Shown: positions 9,671 through 18,693, counted from the stretch's first letter. The stretch is 64,000 nucleotides of DNA from Sphingobacterium sp. LZ7M1 (GCF_024296865.1 NZ_CP101134.1:2604001-2668000); one strand, 5' to 3'. Numbers and translations are program-made. Notes: generated from the sequence alone by a model not told the origin.

Positions 9671-11446
9671 CTAATTTATCTTTACCAAAGACCCTTTGAT
9701 TTCGGTTACTCCATCTGAATTAATCTTTGTCATTGCTGAATTGATATTCACATTCGTATCTGATTTCAGGGTCATGGTTTTTCCTATAATTTCCATTTTG
9801 GTTCCGGCGCTGATCTTCAGTTCAGCACCAGCTTTTATTTCGATGTTTTTTGGACTTTCCATTATGACCCCATTGCTATCCATCGTTATTTTATTGCTGT
9901 TTTGATCCTTGATTTCTATTTTCTTGCCGTCTTCATCAAGGATTATACTATTCCCAGCTGGTGTATCTATGTTGATTGTCTTGGTGGCATCATTGAAATG
10001 CACACGCATATTGCTTCTGGTGAAAATTCCTTTTTCATCATTGGCATCAGCTCCTTTAAGTGGAGCTGGTTTTGCACTACTGTTCAACATGCCTAACATG
10101 ATGGCATGCCTTGGATCGTTATTGATGAAACCTACGATAATCTCATCGTCAATCTCTGGTCTAAAAAAAGTACCACGATCGCTTCCTGCATCCAAGCTTG
10201 CCACCCGAACCCAAGTGCCATTTGAATTGTTTTCTATGATTGGAATCTTGACCAAGATTCGGTCTTCACCATCTGGATCATTTTCCAACTGCAGGACCTT
10301 CCCTATCTGTAGCCCTTGAATTGAACCTAACAGGCCAGCAGCAGGAAAATCATCAATATCTTGATATAAAGAAGAATACCTTGCAGGATCTAAACCAAAT
10401 TGAATATTGGTATACCAAGTACCATCACCTACTTCTTGTCTTACCGCGGTCACAAAGGCCTTGCCGTTAAATCGATCACCGACACCGGCGATCTTCACCA
10501 TATCTCCAGGTTTTACTTCAGCAAAACCAGTAAATCTTGCCCTGCCCCTGATTTTCGCTAATCTACTGCGCAGCATTGCCCCTTCTGCCCAAGCCTTTAG
10601 TTCTTGTTCCAAAAGGTTACCGCTATGATGGAGTAAGAACTTTTCCAATTTATTGGCAGAAGCAAGATCAGAACTGTTCACATTTCCCAATTGCGTAAAT
10701 CCTGAAACTTCATCAACCTCTGCGGTAAACAATCCCTGGTTTTTATAATCCCAGGAATGAGCCTCTACTTTTGACCATTGACTGCGAAGGTCCATCTCCG
10801 CTTCAAACTCCATTATTGAAGACCCATAGGTAACCTGTAATACAGGATCAGTATCTGTTTTGGGAGATTCTATTTTCAACTCAGCATCATTCACAAACAG
10901 TAATTGTCCATTGGCCTCGGCACGCAAAGCAATAAAATCCCAATCACTGAGGTGATGCTGAATCAGTTCTTTATGTTTCAAGGGAGTAGCTTCAACATCA
11001 CTCTTTAAATCTGCATAAGCACTGATGATGCTATCCATTACTTCACTGTCTTTTTGGTCTAGATAATATTTGCTTTTCCTTCCCAAGGTCATTCGCATTG
11101 CGGCATCTTTACATTCGATCTGCAATTGCGTATTTCCATTTTCTTTAACCTTTACCTGTTGTTTCGTGATGATGCCTTTAAATGCTTGTTTATTGTCGCT
11201 ATCAAAACCCAACTTGATTTCAATCGCTCTGCCGGGTAAAAAATCCTCCTTGTTGCTGATTTCAAAACTGCCTAATGCGGCATCACCATCTTTTAACAAA
11301 ATCTTTGCAGTGGGTATCCGATTGACTTCCTTATCAATGGAGATACTGAGTATTTCGTAAGAAGAATCCATTTTAGACCCACCCAATGATATTTCATATG
11401 AAATAGTATCATGTTGGGACGGATTCGGTATGATGAGCTCTTCCAT
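9671..11446 (-). CDS. VgrG/gp5-gp27-like spike protein, Afp8-like
   Basis: This 591-residue protein forms the puncturing spike. Residues 1-370 resemble the gp27-like hub, with a typical 'RGRARFTGFAEVKPGDMVKIAGVGDRFNGKAFVTAVR' ending in two parts. Residues about 375-465 are the OB fold ('IGKVLQLENDPDGEDRILVKIP', 'RPEIDDEIIVGFINNDPRHAIMLGM'). The C-terminus is a repetitive strand series ('IEIKDQNSNKI', 'GAELKISAGTKMEIIGKTMTLKSDTNVNIN') expected to make the triple beta-helix needle. No fused effector domain follows. The stop of the LysM gene upstream and this ATG overlap by one base (TAATG), indicating translational coupling. The PAAR tip gene follows immediately. Confidence 0.93.
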   Translation of the reverse strand: MEELIIPNPSQHDTISYEISLGGSKMDSSYEILSISIDKEVNRIPTAKILLKDGDAALGSFEISNKEDFLPGRAIEIKLGFDSDNKQAFKGIITKQQVKVKENGNTQLQIECKDAAMRMTLGRKSKYYLDQKDSEVMDSIISAYADLKSDVEATPLKHKELIQHHLSDWDFIALRAEANGQLLFVNDAELKIESPKTDTDPVLQVTYGSSIMEFEAEMDLRSQWSKVEAHSWDYKNQGLFTAEVDEVSGFTQLGNVNSSDLASANKLEKFLLHHSGNLLEQELKAWAEGAMLRSRLAKIRGRARFTGFAEVKPGDMVKIAGVGDRFNGKAFVTAVRQEVGDGTWYTNIQFGLDPARYSSLYQDIDDFPAAGLLGSIQGLQIGKVLQLENDPDGEDRILVKIPIIENNSNGTWVRVASLDAGSDRGTFFRPEIDDEIIVGFINNDPRHAIMLGMLNSSAKPAPLKGADANDEKGIFTRSNMRVHFNDATKTINIDTPAGNSIILDEDGKKIEIKDQNSNKITMDSNGVIMESPKNIEIKAGAELKISAGTKMEIIGKTMTLKSDTNVNINSAMTKINSDGVTEIKGSLVKIN

Positions 11447-12168
11447 TAGTTTTCGTTTTTATTAAAAGGAGGAAAATATATATCATTTCCTGGTTGTAAC
11501 CTTCTTATTGAGGTCAGACCATTAGCTTTCGCAACCTGTAAAAAGTACTTCGGATCATTGTAAATACCATAGGTCATCAGATCCAATCGATCACCTTGTT
11601 TGATTACTCGGTGATGGGTCAAATCTGGAGATGAGGGATTGTCCTCTGCCATGCGCTGCTCGCGAGACTGGTAATCCAGAAAAGTTGCGGATAACCTTGC
11701 CCGCAATGGTGTACCATCAGGCTTAAATAAGGTAAAATTCACATCCAGATTTGCTAATACACAGCGGAATCGAATCTCTGAACCCCAGATAATCAACAAA
11801 AAATTGGGGCGGTGGATGTCACCTTGGTAATTATAGGCACAGTCCATGAAGATTTTCAATTGCTCGTTGACGGGTTTGGTTTTGTATTCCTCCCAATAGC
11901 CTTCCATGGTTCCGGTACCATCCAAAATAAAATCAAGCTTCAGTTCCTCTGGCGCAGTAGATTTAAATTTCACTTCTGAAGAGCCAGACCCGTGAGGTCT
12001 TTGTACATCGTGTTCAATTTTAAAGTTCTTTGAAAAAGCCTCAGGATTGATCGGGGCTACGAATGCTGGCTTATTGGTTTGCTCCACACCCTTAACCTGA
12101 AACTGCCTATCTGTAAAAGAATAGATCAACAGTTTCTCCAATTTCCCCGAACTATAATTAGCGCTCAT
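11446..12168 (-). CDS. LysM-type tail/baseplate hub protein, Afp7-like
   Basis: The 240-residue protein has an N-terminal body typical of eCIS Afp7 homologues ('KLEKLLIYSFTDRQF', 'PINPEAFSKNFKIEHD', 'PEELKLDFILDGTGTM'). It ends in a LysM-like module: 'VIKQGDRLDLMTYGIYNDPKYFLQVAKANGL' in two parts, followed by 'LQPGNDIYFPPF'. In related systems it links tube and baseplate hub. It overlaps the 3' end of the DUF5908 gene by 11 bases and the VgrG start by one base, so it lies in the middle of a tightly coupled operon. Confidence 0.92.
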   Translation of the reverse strand: MSANYSSGKLEKLLIYSFTDRQFQVKGVEQTNKPAFVAPINPEAFSKNFKIEHDVQRPHGSGSSEVKFKSTAPEELKLDFILDGTGTMEGYWEEYKTKPVNEQLKIFMDCAYNYQGDIHRPNFLLIIWGSEIRFRCVLANLDVNFTLFKPDGTPLRARLSATFLDYQSREQRMAEDNPSSPDLTHHRVIKQGDRLDLMTYGIYNDPKYFLQVAKANGLTSIRRLQPGNDIYFPPFNKNEN

Positions 12169-12328
12169 TTTTGTCCTTAATAATATCCAAAACTTTATCT
12201 ACGCAAATCTTGATCAGCTCCTCTGATGCAGTGACACCATTATCCTGAGAACCTCCATTTCCTTCAGGGGAAGCAAGATCCTGAACAACCGTCGCCTTAA
12301 TGACCAACTCCCTAACTTCAACTGGCAT
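12158..12328 (-). CDS. Small DUF5908/Afp6-like eCIS protein
   Basis: This 56-residue reading frame begins 2 bases after the upstream tube gene and its stop lies inside the start of the LysM gene (11-base overlap). It starts MPVEVRELVIKATVVQD, the hallmark opening of the DUF5908 family, which occurs at this exact position (after tube, before LysM protein) in many eCIS loci. The middle is Gly/Ser/Asn-rich (PEGNGGSQDNG) and the end is a charged helix (SEELIKICVDKVLDIIKDK). The function of the family is unknown; Afp6-type proteins are accessory. Confidence 0.9.
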   Translation of the reverse strand: MPVEVRELVIKATVVQDLASPEGNGGSQDNGVTASEELIKICVDKVLDIIKDKNER

Positions 12329-12330
12329 AA

Positions 12331-12789
12331 CTATGATTTTTGAAAAATTAATCGGTTATAATTCAGCTCTAGCGTCTCGATCAGTACTTCCGCCCTCCCG
12401 GCATTCAGTTCTGAAAGTTTCCAGCTCCTTGGCCATACATTGTTAATTTTCCAATGCATAATGGATTGATGTTCCTCATCCAATAGATTGATTACCACGG
12501 TTTCCAGGGTTTCATAAACCTGGTCGTCGAAAGCCTTTTTCAACCAATCCGTAATCGCTGATGAACCCGGTGAGATCAATCCCCTTTTTAGTACCAAGGG
12601 ACCATATTTATGCCGTCCGGGGACAATATGCTCAAACCTGTTTTCACCACCTTCCTTTATGGTCTCTATATCAATCGAAGAGTCCAAACCAGTTACAGAC
12701 TGGAATTTAATATCCACAGCCTTATTCCCTTTCAATGTAAAATTCACTGAAAAATGAAAATTGACCGTTTGATATAAACTGTCAGCCAT
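12331..12789 (-). CDS. eCIS inner tube protein (gp19/Hcp-like), second copy
   Basis: The 152-residue protein has the T4 gp19-like tail-tube pattern: 'FHFSVNFTLKGNKAVDIKFQSVTGLDS', 'IVPGRHKYGPLVLKRGLI', and an ending 'WKLSELNAGRAEVLIETLEL'. Tube proteins stack as hexameric rings inside the sheath. Two tube paralogues side by side is usual for eCIS. By position next to the DUF5908 and LysM genes, this copy corresponds to Afp5, the adaptor ring that touches the hub. It begins 10 bases after the other tube gene. Confidence 0.93.
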   Translation of the reverse strand: MADSLYQTVNFHFSVNFTLKGNKAVDIKFQSVTGLDSSIDIETIKEGGENRFEHIVPGRHKYGPLVLKRGLISPGSSAITDWLKKAFDDQVYETLETVVINLLDEEHQSIMHWKINNVWPRSWKLSELNAGRAEVLIETLELNYNRLIFQKS

Positions 12790-12799
12790 GGCTTATAAC

Positions 12800-13264
12800 T
12801 TATTTTTTAGCTTCTACAATGGATAAACCCTCATGCACCAATTCCATGGTTTCAATGGCCACTTCGTTGGCATCGGCTTTCAAATTAGTGGATTGTACCT
12901 TTGAAGGCCAAGCTCTTGAGAGCGTCCAGGAGATGATCGGTTGATGTTCTTCATCCAGTAATCGAATGGTAACATCCCTCCTAAATTTCTCCTTGCCTTC
13001 CTGGAACATCATGGTCTTTTTCCACTGTTCAAAGTATTCAAAATCCCCAAAGAAAGTACCGCGTTTCAGCGTAACATTCGGGTATTTGGTCAATCCAGGC
13101 TGTTTTGTCTTGTTATAGGTAGGGCTACTGCCTTCACGGTATTCAATAACCTCAGTTTCAAAGTCAAGTCCGCTAACTTCTGTAAAACCAATTCTAGTAC
13201 CACCCCAATCCAATTGAAAATGGAACTTCGGTAGTGGGTAGTTTTTTTTAGGATCGTTTGACAT
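12800..13264 (-). CDS. eCIS inner tube protein (gp19/Hcp-like), first copy
   Basis: This 154-residue tail-tube paralogue shows 'FHFQLDWGGTRIGFTEVSGLDFETEVIEYREG', read in two pieces, then 'YPNVTLKRGTFFGD' and 'SRAWPSKVQSTNLKADANEVAIETMELVHEG'. By analogy with Afp1 it is probably the main tube subunit that polymerises along the particle. It lies 17 bases downstream of a cysteine-rich unknown and 10 bases before the second tube gene. Confidence in the family is high; which copy is the bulk subunit is inferred from order. Confidence 0.93.
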   Translation of the reverse strand: MSNDPKKNYPLPKFHFQLDWGGTRIGFTEVSGLDFETEVIEYREGSSPTYNKTKQPGLTKYPNVTLKRGTFFGDFEYFEQWKKTMMFQEGKEKFRRDVTIRLLDEEHQPIISWTLSRAWPSKVQSTNLKADANEVAIETMELVHEGLSIVEAKK

Positions 13265-13281
13265 AACAAATGATTTATTGA

Positions 13282-14205
13282 TTATTTACACTTATTTGCA
13301 GGATTCACCTCATTGATTGCATTCTCAAGACTTTGCTTGCATGCAAAAAGTGCATCCCTTTTCTCTTTTGCGGAATCCAATTCCTTTTTCAGCACATCAA
13401 CACGCTGCTTGGTCTGATTATAGTCTGATTCCAATTGATGGTAATATTCATCAGAATCGATCGGCAGGTGGATATGTGGCTCTATACAACAGCATTCATG
13501 GGAATCAGAACTGCTTTCAATTTTGGCCTGCTCTGCATAAGCTGTACTTTCGGTACCCGATTGGTTACAATGGAATTTATCCTTCCAATATTGAATGGTC
13601 CTTTTCAGACCATACTCTTCACAGATATTGATGTGCAGACCGTAGGCTAATTCTACTACGGCAACAACCTGTGGAATCATGATGTCTCGGGTTAAGATCA
13701 CAGCATCTAATTTCTGGCCATAGTCTTCAAGGACTTTCATGATCCCAATTCCTGGTGCCAACTCTGGTCGTTTCAAGCAATTGATACATAGGATTAACTT
13801 GTCATAGTTGGACTTCAATCTATCCACACGGATATAAAGATCCTCGACCATACAGAATAAGATCTCTATGGCTTTATTGGTTTTGTCCGTAACGATGCAG
13901 ACCTTTTGTAGCAAGAGGATAAATAGTTCCAGTTGGCGACACAGGGCATCTGCATTTTCATCTGTAGCTTCCCAGTCAGCAAACCATGCCTTGAGTCGAT
14001 CTCTTTCCTCAATGCTCAGGTTATATTCCAGTTCCTTATTGCTGGCGTAGGCATTTGCTGCCTTCCAATCTGAGGTTACTTGGACCAGATCACCCATCCA
14101 TGCATCATAGCAACAATCTCCTCCTGGCTCATTACCGTTTGGTTTTTGATCGCAGCAATCAAAAATATCCTGCTCAGAATTGCTTATTTCATTATAGCTT
14201 AACAT
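13282..14205 (-). CDS. Cysteine-rich eCIS-locus protein of unknown function (307 aa)
   Basis: I do not recognise a family. The protein has no signal peptide. It opens with paired cysteines (DIFDCCDQ, GGDCCYDAW within the first 36 residues), has a helical middle with scattered cysteines (CRQLELFILLLQKVC, LILCINCLKR), a CCC-x3-H-x-H cluster (ECCCIEPHIHLP) near residue 240, and a C-terminal predicted coiled coil (about residues 255-295, rich in Q/K/E/L). It lies between the sheath/Cys-rich gene and the tube genes in the same operon with short spacing, so it is probably a particle component or assembly factor, or else carried cargo. High cysteine content suggests metal binding or disulfides; this is inference. 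Confidence 0.8.
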   Translation of the reverse strand: MLSYNEISNSEQDIFDCCDQKPNGNEPGGDCCYDAWMGDLVQVTSDWKAANAYASNKELEYNLSIEERDRLKAWFADWEATDENADALCRQLELFILLLQKVCIVTDKTNKAIEILFCMVEDLYIRVDRLKSNYDKLILCINCLKRPELAPGIGIMKVLEDYGQKLDAVILTRDIMIPQVVAVVELAYGLHINICEEYGLKRTIQYWKDKFHCNQSGTESTAYAEQAKIESSSDSHECCCIEPHIHLPIDSDEYYHQLESDYNQTKQRVDVLKKELDSAKEKRDALFACKQSLENAINEVNPANKCK

Positions 14206-14249
14206 AATTGTCTATTTTAAAATTTACCATATTGAAAATGTTTCCTCAA

Positions 14250-15275
14250 TCAATCACAGCTTGAGCCACCTTCATTATCACGGATGCAATAGATTTCAGT
14301 GACCTCCCTACAGATGTCGCAGATATCACATTTACACTTCTTGAATCTGTTATTCTCCTCATTATTCCCTTCATTGCAACCACAGTCGCCGATGCAACTG
14401 CATTTATGGCAGCATAGATAATCCTTGACTTCAACCAAGGTTTCCAATTCATTGCGTTTACCATAAAGGGTATAACTGGATTGCGTATGGGATTTAATCG
14501 CCAATGTCAGATCATCTTGAGATTTCTTTAATCCCGCGGTCGCCGTATTGATCTGCGCTTGGATTAGATCATCAAAAGTTTTGGCATTGCCAGCAAAATC
14601 CTGTTGGAATTTCTCTAAGGATTTAATATTTGAAAAGGACTGTATACCAATGATATCAGCCACGGAATTGCAGATAATATCAATTTCTAGGCTCAGGTCA
14701 ACCGGTCTTTCAACCAGTTTGTTCAAAATCCGACAGGCATCTTGGCATTCATTTGGCCGATTATCCGATTCATTTCGTTTTTCAGCATCATTACAGTTGT
14801 CATTTGAGCATCCCAAAATCTTTAGTTGCCCAGAATTACAACTATCATTCATAGCAGCATCCAATTTTGCTGCAGATTCCCGAAGATTTCCGAAAGCAAC
14901 CTTTGCATTCTTGGCCGTCATCAACACCGCTTTCAACCCTGCCACCAATGCATCATTCTGGCTGATGCTTGCCGCAACATTCTTTTTTATTTCTTCCGAT
15001 GACTGTATCAATTCTACCCCGACCTTCAATTCCAGGTTTCGGAGCATTTGGTAATTCTTTTCTGTTTTGACAAAAACACATTTCTTCTTTTCGTACATCA
15101 TCAGGGTCCCATCACTGGTGACCTCACTTTCACTCAACTCACCTAACTTCCCTTTCAGTCTATTGCAGTAATCTTCCTTTATCTGATGGAGATTTTTCTG
15201 AGTTATTGTCTTTGCCTCATTACCATTACAATTCCCGTTTTTCGGGTTTCGCATATTTGAGCTTTCAATGGTCAT
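14250..15275 (-). CDS. Cysteine-rich eCIS-locus protein with C-terminal Cys cluster (341 aa)
   Basis: I do not recognise a family. The start at 15275 gives MTIESSNMRNPKN; an internal ATG seven codons later is possible. The middle is alpha-helical. The last 55 residues hold about twelve cysteines (CCHKCSCIGDCGC, then KKCKCDICDIC, then YC and SC), an arrangement suggestive of zinc clusters or disulfide knots. A further CSNDNCND and NECQDACR lie near residues 155-180. There is no signal peptide or membrane helix. It sits 35 bases after the sheath gene and 44 bases before the second cysteine-rich gene. The two may be a functional pair, although no clear sequence similarity between them is visible beyond Cys pairs and helical segments. 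It could be a particle surface protein, adaptor or cargo. Confidence 0.8.
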   Translation of the reverse strand: MTIESSNMRNPKNGNCNGNEAKTITQKNLHQIKEDYCNRLKGKLGELSESEVTSDGTLMMYEKKKCVFVKTEKNYQMLRNLELKVGVELIQSSEEIKKNVAASISQNDALVAGLKAVLMTAKNAKVAFGNLRESAAKLDAAMNDSCNSGQLKILGCSNDNCNDAEKRNESDNRPNECQDACRILNKLVERPVDLSLEIDIICNSVADIIGIQSFSNIKSLEKFQQDFAGNAKTFDDLIQAQINTATAGLKKSQDDLTLAIKSHTQSSYTLYGKRNELETLVEVKDYLCCHKCSCIGDCGCNEGNNEENNRFKKCKCDICDICREVTEIYCIRDNEGGSSCD

Positions 15276-15310
15276 AACAATGGTTTTTTAAAATTTACAA
15301 TAAACTTGGC

Positions 15311-16732
15311 TTAGGACTCTGCCAGCATTTTATGCATGAAACGAAGGATAATAAATTCGGCCGGACGAACAACCGCCATACCGATCTCTACGATCATCCT
15401 GCCTTCCCAGATATCCAATTCCGTCATGGTTTCCCCAAGCCCGATATGAACAAAGAATGCTTCTTTGGTCGATGCGCCCATTAATGCACCAGCTTTCCAT
15501 TGCTGAGTCAGGTAATTCTCGATCATCGATTTAACCCGCACCCAGGTATTGCGATCATTGGGTTCAAATACAAATTGCTCAGTAGCATTTTTAACAGACT
15601 CCTCCACCATGGAAAAGAATCGCCGCACTGGAACATAACGCCATTCATTATCATTTCCCGCTAATGTGCGAGCTCCCCACACAATGGCAGGACCTCTTCC
15701 AGGAAATGAGCGGATAACATTAATGGATTTACCAGCGGTCGTATCTACATTAAGGTTCATCTGTTCCTTTTGATTGATCAGGAATTCTGGCCGGATCGCA
15801 TTGGCAACATTGACATTTGCAGGTGCTTTCCAGACTCCCCTTGCATTATCAACCTGAGCATATACCCCCACCATGGCAGCAGAAACTGGCATAAGCATCT
15901 GAATATTGGTTATGGCACTCTTTGCCTGAAAGTATTTCTCATTATTGATAGCCAGTAATTCTTTAAGGGTGCTAGCTCCGGCCACTCCGGTAATGCTGAC
16001 CAGTTCATCGTTATCCTTACTTGGATCCCCAGCTACCTTATAGTTATAATCAACTCCAGTAAACAATTTTGGAAAATATACTGCCGCATATTTATAGAAT
16101 TCTGTCGTTCCAGAGAGTGTACTTCTCAATAAATCGATATCTAGACTCCACTGTGTCAGATTAGCCGGATCATGATAGACATCCAAAACGGTAAAACGGT
16201 CCTGTAGCTCTACACATTGGTTGATAGCCTCTGTATGCACATTGTAATAATCAGATGCTGTACTCAAATTGGTCGAGTCCGGAAAAACCAACAAGGTCAC
16301 CTCATTGATCTTTGCAATCTCTTTCAGCCCATCCGTCAGATTACTGGCAACAATAGAACCTCCACTGTCTACATAGTTTCCTACAGAACAGATCCAGCAT
16401 GGACCTCCACCATTCGCAAAAAATAGCTGCATACTATAATGCATCAGGAATTTAGATCTTTTTGTATCATCGATCTTCCCATTGACATCTGCATTAGGTC
16501 CAAAGACAACAGATAAGCTTTCCTTCTCCGGATCTGGATATCCAAAATATTGTTCATACTGAAGCATGGACTCAATCCGCCAGGGTTTATTCCTAAGATC
16601 ATCTGTTTCTTTCCATTTTGCTATTTCAGTATATCCAATAAATGCTGGAATAGCCGTTTCTACCGAAGCAATCGAAGGTGGAAGATGTGGAATCTCCTCT
16701 ATATACACTCCGGGGGTTTTATATTCTTGCAT
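15311..16732 (-). CDS. Contractile tail sheath protein, Afp2-4-like
   Basis: The 473-residue protein opens 'EYKTPGVYIEEIPHLPPSI', the standard sheath N-terminus, followed by 'VETAIPAFIGYT'. Its C-terminal domain has 'GRGPAIVWGARTLAG-DNEWRYVPVRRFF' and ends 'EIGMAVVRPAEFIILRFMHK', diagnostic for the contractile sheath of eCIS/phage tails. Contraction of this sheath drives the inner tube through a membrane. Only one sheath gene is present here, whereas Afp/PVC loci have two or three and AlgoCIS-like loci fewer. It is 37 bases downstream of a 440-residue unknown. Confidence 0.97.
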   Translation of the reverse strand: MQEYKTPGVYIEEIPHLPPSIASVETAIPAFIGYTEIAKWKETDDLRNKPWRIESMLQYEQYFGYPDPEKESLSVVFGPNADVNGKIDDTKRSKFLMHYSMQLFFANGGGPCWICSVGNYVDSGGSIVASNLTDGLKEIAKINEVTLLVFPDSTNLSTASDYYNVHTEAINQCVELQDRFTVLDVYHDPANLTQWSLDIDLLRSTLSGTTEFYKYAAVYFPKLFTGVDYNYKVAGDPSKDNDELVSITGVAGASTLKELLAINNEKYFQAKSAITNIQMLMPVSAAMVGVYAQVDNARGVWKAPANVNVANAIRPEFLINQKEQMNLNVDTTAGKSINVIRSFPGRGPAIVWGARTLAGNDNEWRYVPVRRFFSMVEESVKNATEQFVFEPNDRNTWVRVKSMIENYLTQQWKAGALMGASTKEAFFVHIGLGETMTELDIWEGRMIVEIGMAVVRPAEFIILRFMHKMLAES

Positions 16733-16769
16733 AACAATAGATTTTGATTTATTATTCTTTTAATTATGG

Positions 16770-18092
16770 TCATGGTGCCAGTGGAAATAAATCTGATTCT
16801 GGTACCATTATATCACTGTATATCTTTTTATTCTCAATATGGATTTCCTGAGTCCCTGTAGGATTAGGAAGATAAAATAAACTACTATCCGGTAACCTAA
16901 ATAAAGTAGTGTTAGCGGTCAATGGTCGCGGTTCTTTAGCAATTAACACGGCATCAATGGTTTGCAAAAGGTCAGAATAAAGACCATTCTGTAAAGCACG
17001 ATTTCTGTTATTGATATACCTCCAAAATGAAGCCTTGCTGGAGATATTAATTTCAAATACCGGTGCTGCTGGATCAGTGACATTAAATTGATTTTTTCGG
17101 GTAATCAGTTTACCTGATGCATCAAATAGCTTATAGCCACTTATATTCCCTTTCACTTTAATGAGAATCACCCCAATGCTGCTACTTAACTCTTGATTAT
17201 CGGAGTAAAAAACAACTTTATGGGATTTAGCAAAAGAGCCCGTTCCACTAACTTCCAGGTTATAGACCAACTCATTGCTAATCTTTTCCTCTGGTAGCAT
17301 CTTCAATAGTTTAGGATCAAAAGCTAAATGAACCTTTGCAAATGGATTGGAAGCTTTAAAATGTAGTTCTTGGATAATATTCCCCAAATGATCCTTGAGT
17401 ATAAAATCTGCTTTGCTGATATTATTGGCATTTACGAAGGAATAACTAAAGTTAGCCCCGCATAATAACCGATCATTTTCATTGGCAAATGACTTTCCAG
17501 CTTTACTTAGCCACTGCTTGTTATTGGCCGTATCTACATAAAATGCCCTTATATCATTAGGACCAAACTTTGCCAATTCCCCTTGCTCATATTCAAGAGC
17601 GGCATCATGATTGGCCACTTCAGTATGTAGATATGGAAAGTTTCGGGAGCCAGATAAGGAGGAATCATTGCAGAATAAATAAGTGAAATTGATATTTCGT
17701 TCTACTTTTTGATTGCTAATTGAATCAAATCTTGAAGTTCTTCTCTTGATCAAAACTGGGATATGTAGGTCATCCCCTAACTTATGTATAGGTTCAAAAG
17801 TACTCACTCCACTTGCTAATTTCTTGAGTTTAACTTCTATCAATACCTTTAATCCAGAATAACTTGGCAATAATTTTAAGCCATAGTTCTTTAACATATC
17901 CTGATAACTTTCCGAAACTTCATAGGACAGATCATTATTGATCTCTTCTGCAAAAGATTCATATTTCTGAAAGAGAAAATCCAGTCGATCTGCTTGTGCG
18001 CTCAAATCAAAAACGTTATTTCCAGTTCTATCGGTCAGATAGAATTCGTGGAGGAGTTTTACCTCAAATAACGGTTTGTACAGCGTTCTCAT
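16770..18092 (-). CDS. eCIS-associated protein of unknown function (440 aa)
   Basis: No known domain is recognised. The protein lacks a signal peptide and opens 'MRTLYKPLFEVKLLHEFYLTD'. It looks strand-rich, with alternating hydrophobic segments and a central region reading like immunoglobulin-type sandwiches. It ends in a short acidic/proline tail. It starts 4 bases after the DUF4255 gene and precedes the sheath gene, so it is almost certainly part of the particle operon. A gene of similar size between the DUF4255 and sheath genes is, from memory, common in Bacteroidota eCIS loci. A structural role at the distal end or as sheath decoration is possible but is inference. Confidence 0.8.
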   Translation of the reverse strand: MRTLYKPLFEVKLLHEFYLTDRTGNNVFDLSAQADRLDFLFQKYESFAEEINNDLSYEVSESYQDMLKNYGLKLLPSYSGLKVLIEVKLKKLASGVSTFEPIHKLGDDLHIPVLIKRRTSRFDSISNQKVERNINFTYLFCNDSSLSGSRNFPYLHTEVANHDAALEYEQGELAKFGPNDIRAFYVDTANNKQWLSKAGKSFANENDRLLCGANFSYSFVNANNISKADFILKDHLGNIIQELHFKASNPFAKVHLAFDPKLLKMLPEEKISNELVYNLEVSGTGSFAKSHKVVFYSDNQELSSSIGVILIKVKGNISGYKLFDASGKLITRKNQFNVTDPAAPVFEINISSKASFWRYINNRNRALQNGLYSDLLQTIDAVLIAKEPRPLTANTTLFRLPDSSLFYLPNPTGTQEIHIENKKIYSDIMVPESDLFPLAP

Positions 18093-18096
18093 AGCG

Positions 18097-18693
18097 TCAA
18101 TTTATTTTGCTGAGCTTAGTTTCAATTTCCTCAATTAGAGGAGCATTCCTCACTTTCACATGTTCAGACAGGCTTATCAACCGGAGCTTATACATCGCGA
18201 ATGGCACTTGCCTACCCCCCAAGGATCCCCATAGGTAATTGATCTGTTCAAAGGATAAGGTGAAGAGCTCCATATTAAAATGGAAGGGTTCAGTATTGTC
18301 AGGATCAATTGGATTAATATTTACAGGATTGGATGATGAAAAACTGCTTTTACTTTGCAGAAAACGGATCACCATGGATAGCCTTTTCAGGGCCAATAAA
18401 TAACCGTCTCCAGCATAATTGCATGTAATCAATACATAAAGATTGATATAGATAGCAGGGTTTTCATAGTATGCTGAACCATCTGGCATCCGTCGCAACG
18501 GCGATTGATTCTTCAGGGTATTCTCCTCCTCAATATTGACCAGACTGATTACAATATTATCGGGCAAACCATTGCCTGCAGAAGTTTCAGACAAACCAAT
18601 ATTATCGATGATGACTCCGGCCGCATTATCTCCTTTAGAACTTAAATAAGCCAGCAGTTCAGTCTTAAACAATATAAGGGCTTGATCTATCAT
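18097..18693 (-). CDS. DUF4255/Afp16-like tail terminator protein
   Basis: The 198-residue protein carries the DUF4255 (Pvc16) pattern: 'MIDQALILFKTELLAYL', 'DNIVISLVNIEEENTLKN', 'ENPAIYINLYVLITCNYAG--YLLALKRLSMVIRFLQ', and 'LWGSLGGRQVPFAMYKLRLI' near the C-terminus. Afp16/Pvc16 caps the distal end of the tube and sheath and fixes particle length. As first recognisable gene of the transcript it suggests the operon promoter lies at or beyond 18700. A 29-codon reading frame overlaps its start codon (ATGA), which may couple translation. Confidence 0.92.
   Translation of the reverse strand: MIDQALILFKTELLAYLSSKGDNAAGVIIDNIGLSETSAGNGLPDNIVISLVNIEEENTLKNQSPLRRMPDGSAYYENPAIYINLYVLITCNYAGDGYLLALKRLSMVIRFLQSKSSFSSSNPVNINPIDPDNTEPFHFNMELFTLSFEQINYLWGSLGGRQVPFAMYKLRLISLSEHVKVRNAPLIEEIETKLSKIN

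Noticed and set aside
1-18693. Prophage interpretation of the contractile tail genes
   Set aside because: No capsid, portal, terminase, integrase or lysis genes, and the DUF4255, DUF5908 and LysM set is that of eCIS loci.
1-18693. Type VI secretion system
   Set aside because: No TssJ/L/M membrane complex, ClpV or TssK is seen; the DUF4255, DUF5908 and LysM proteins mark eCIS instead.
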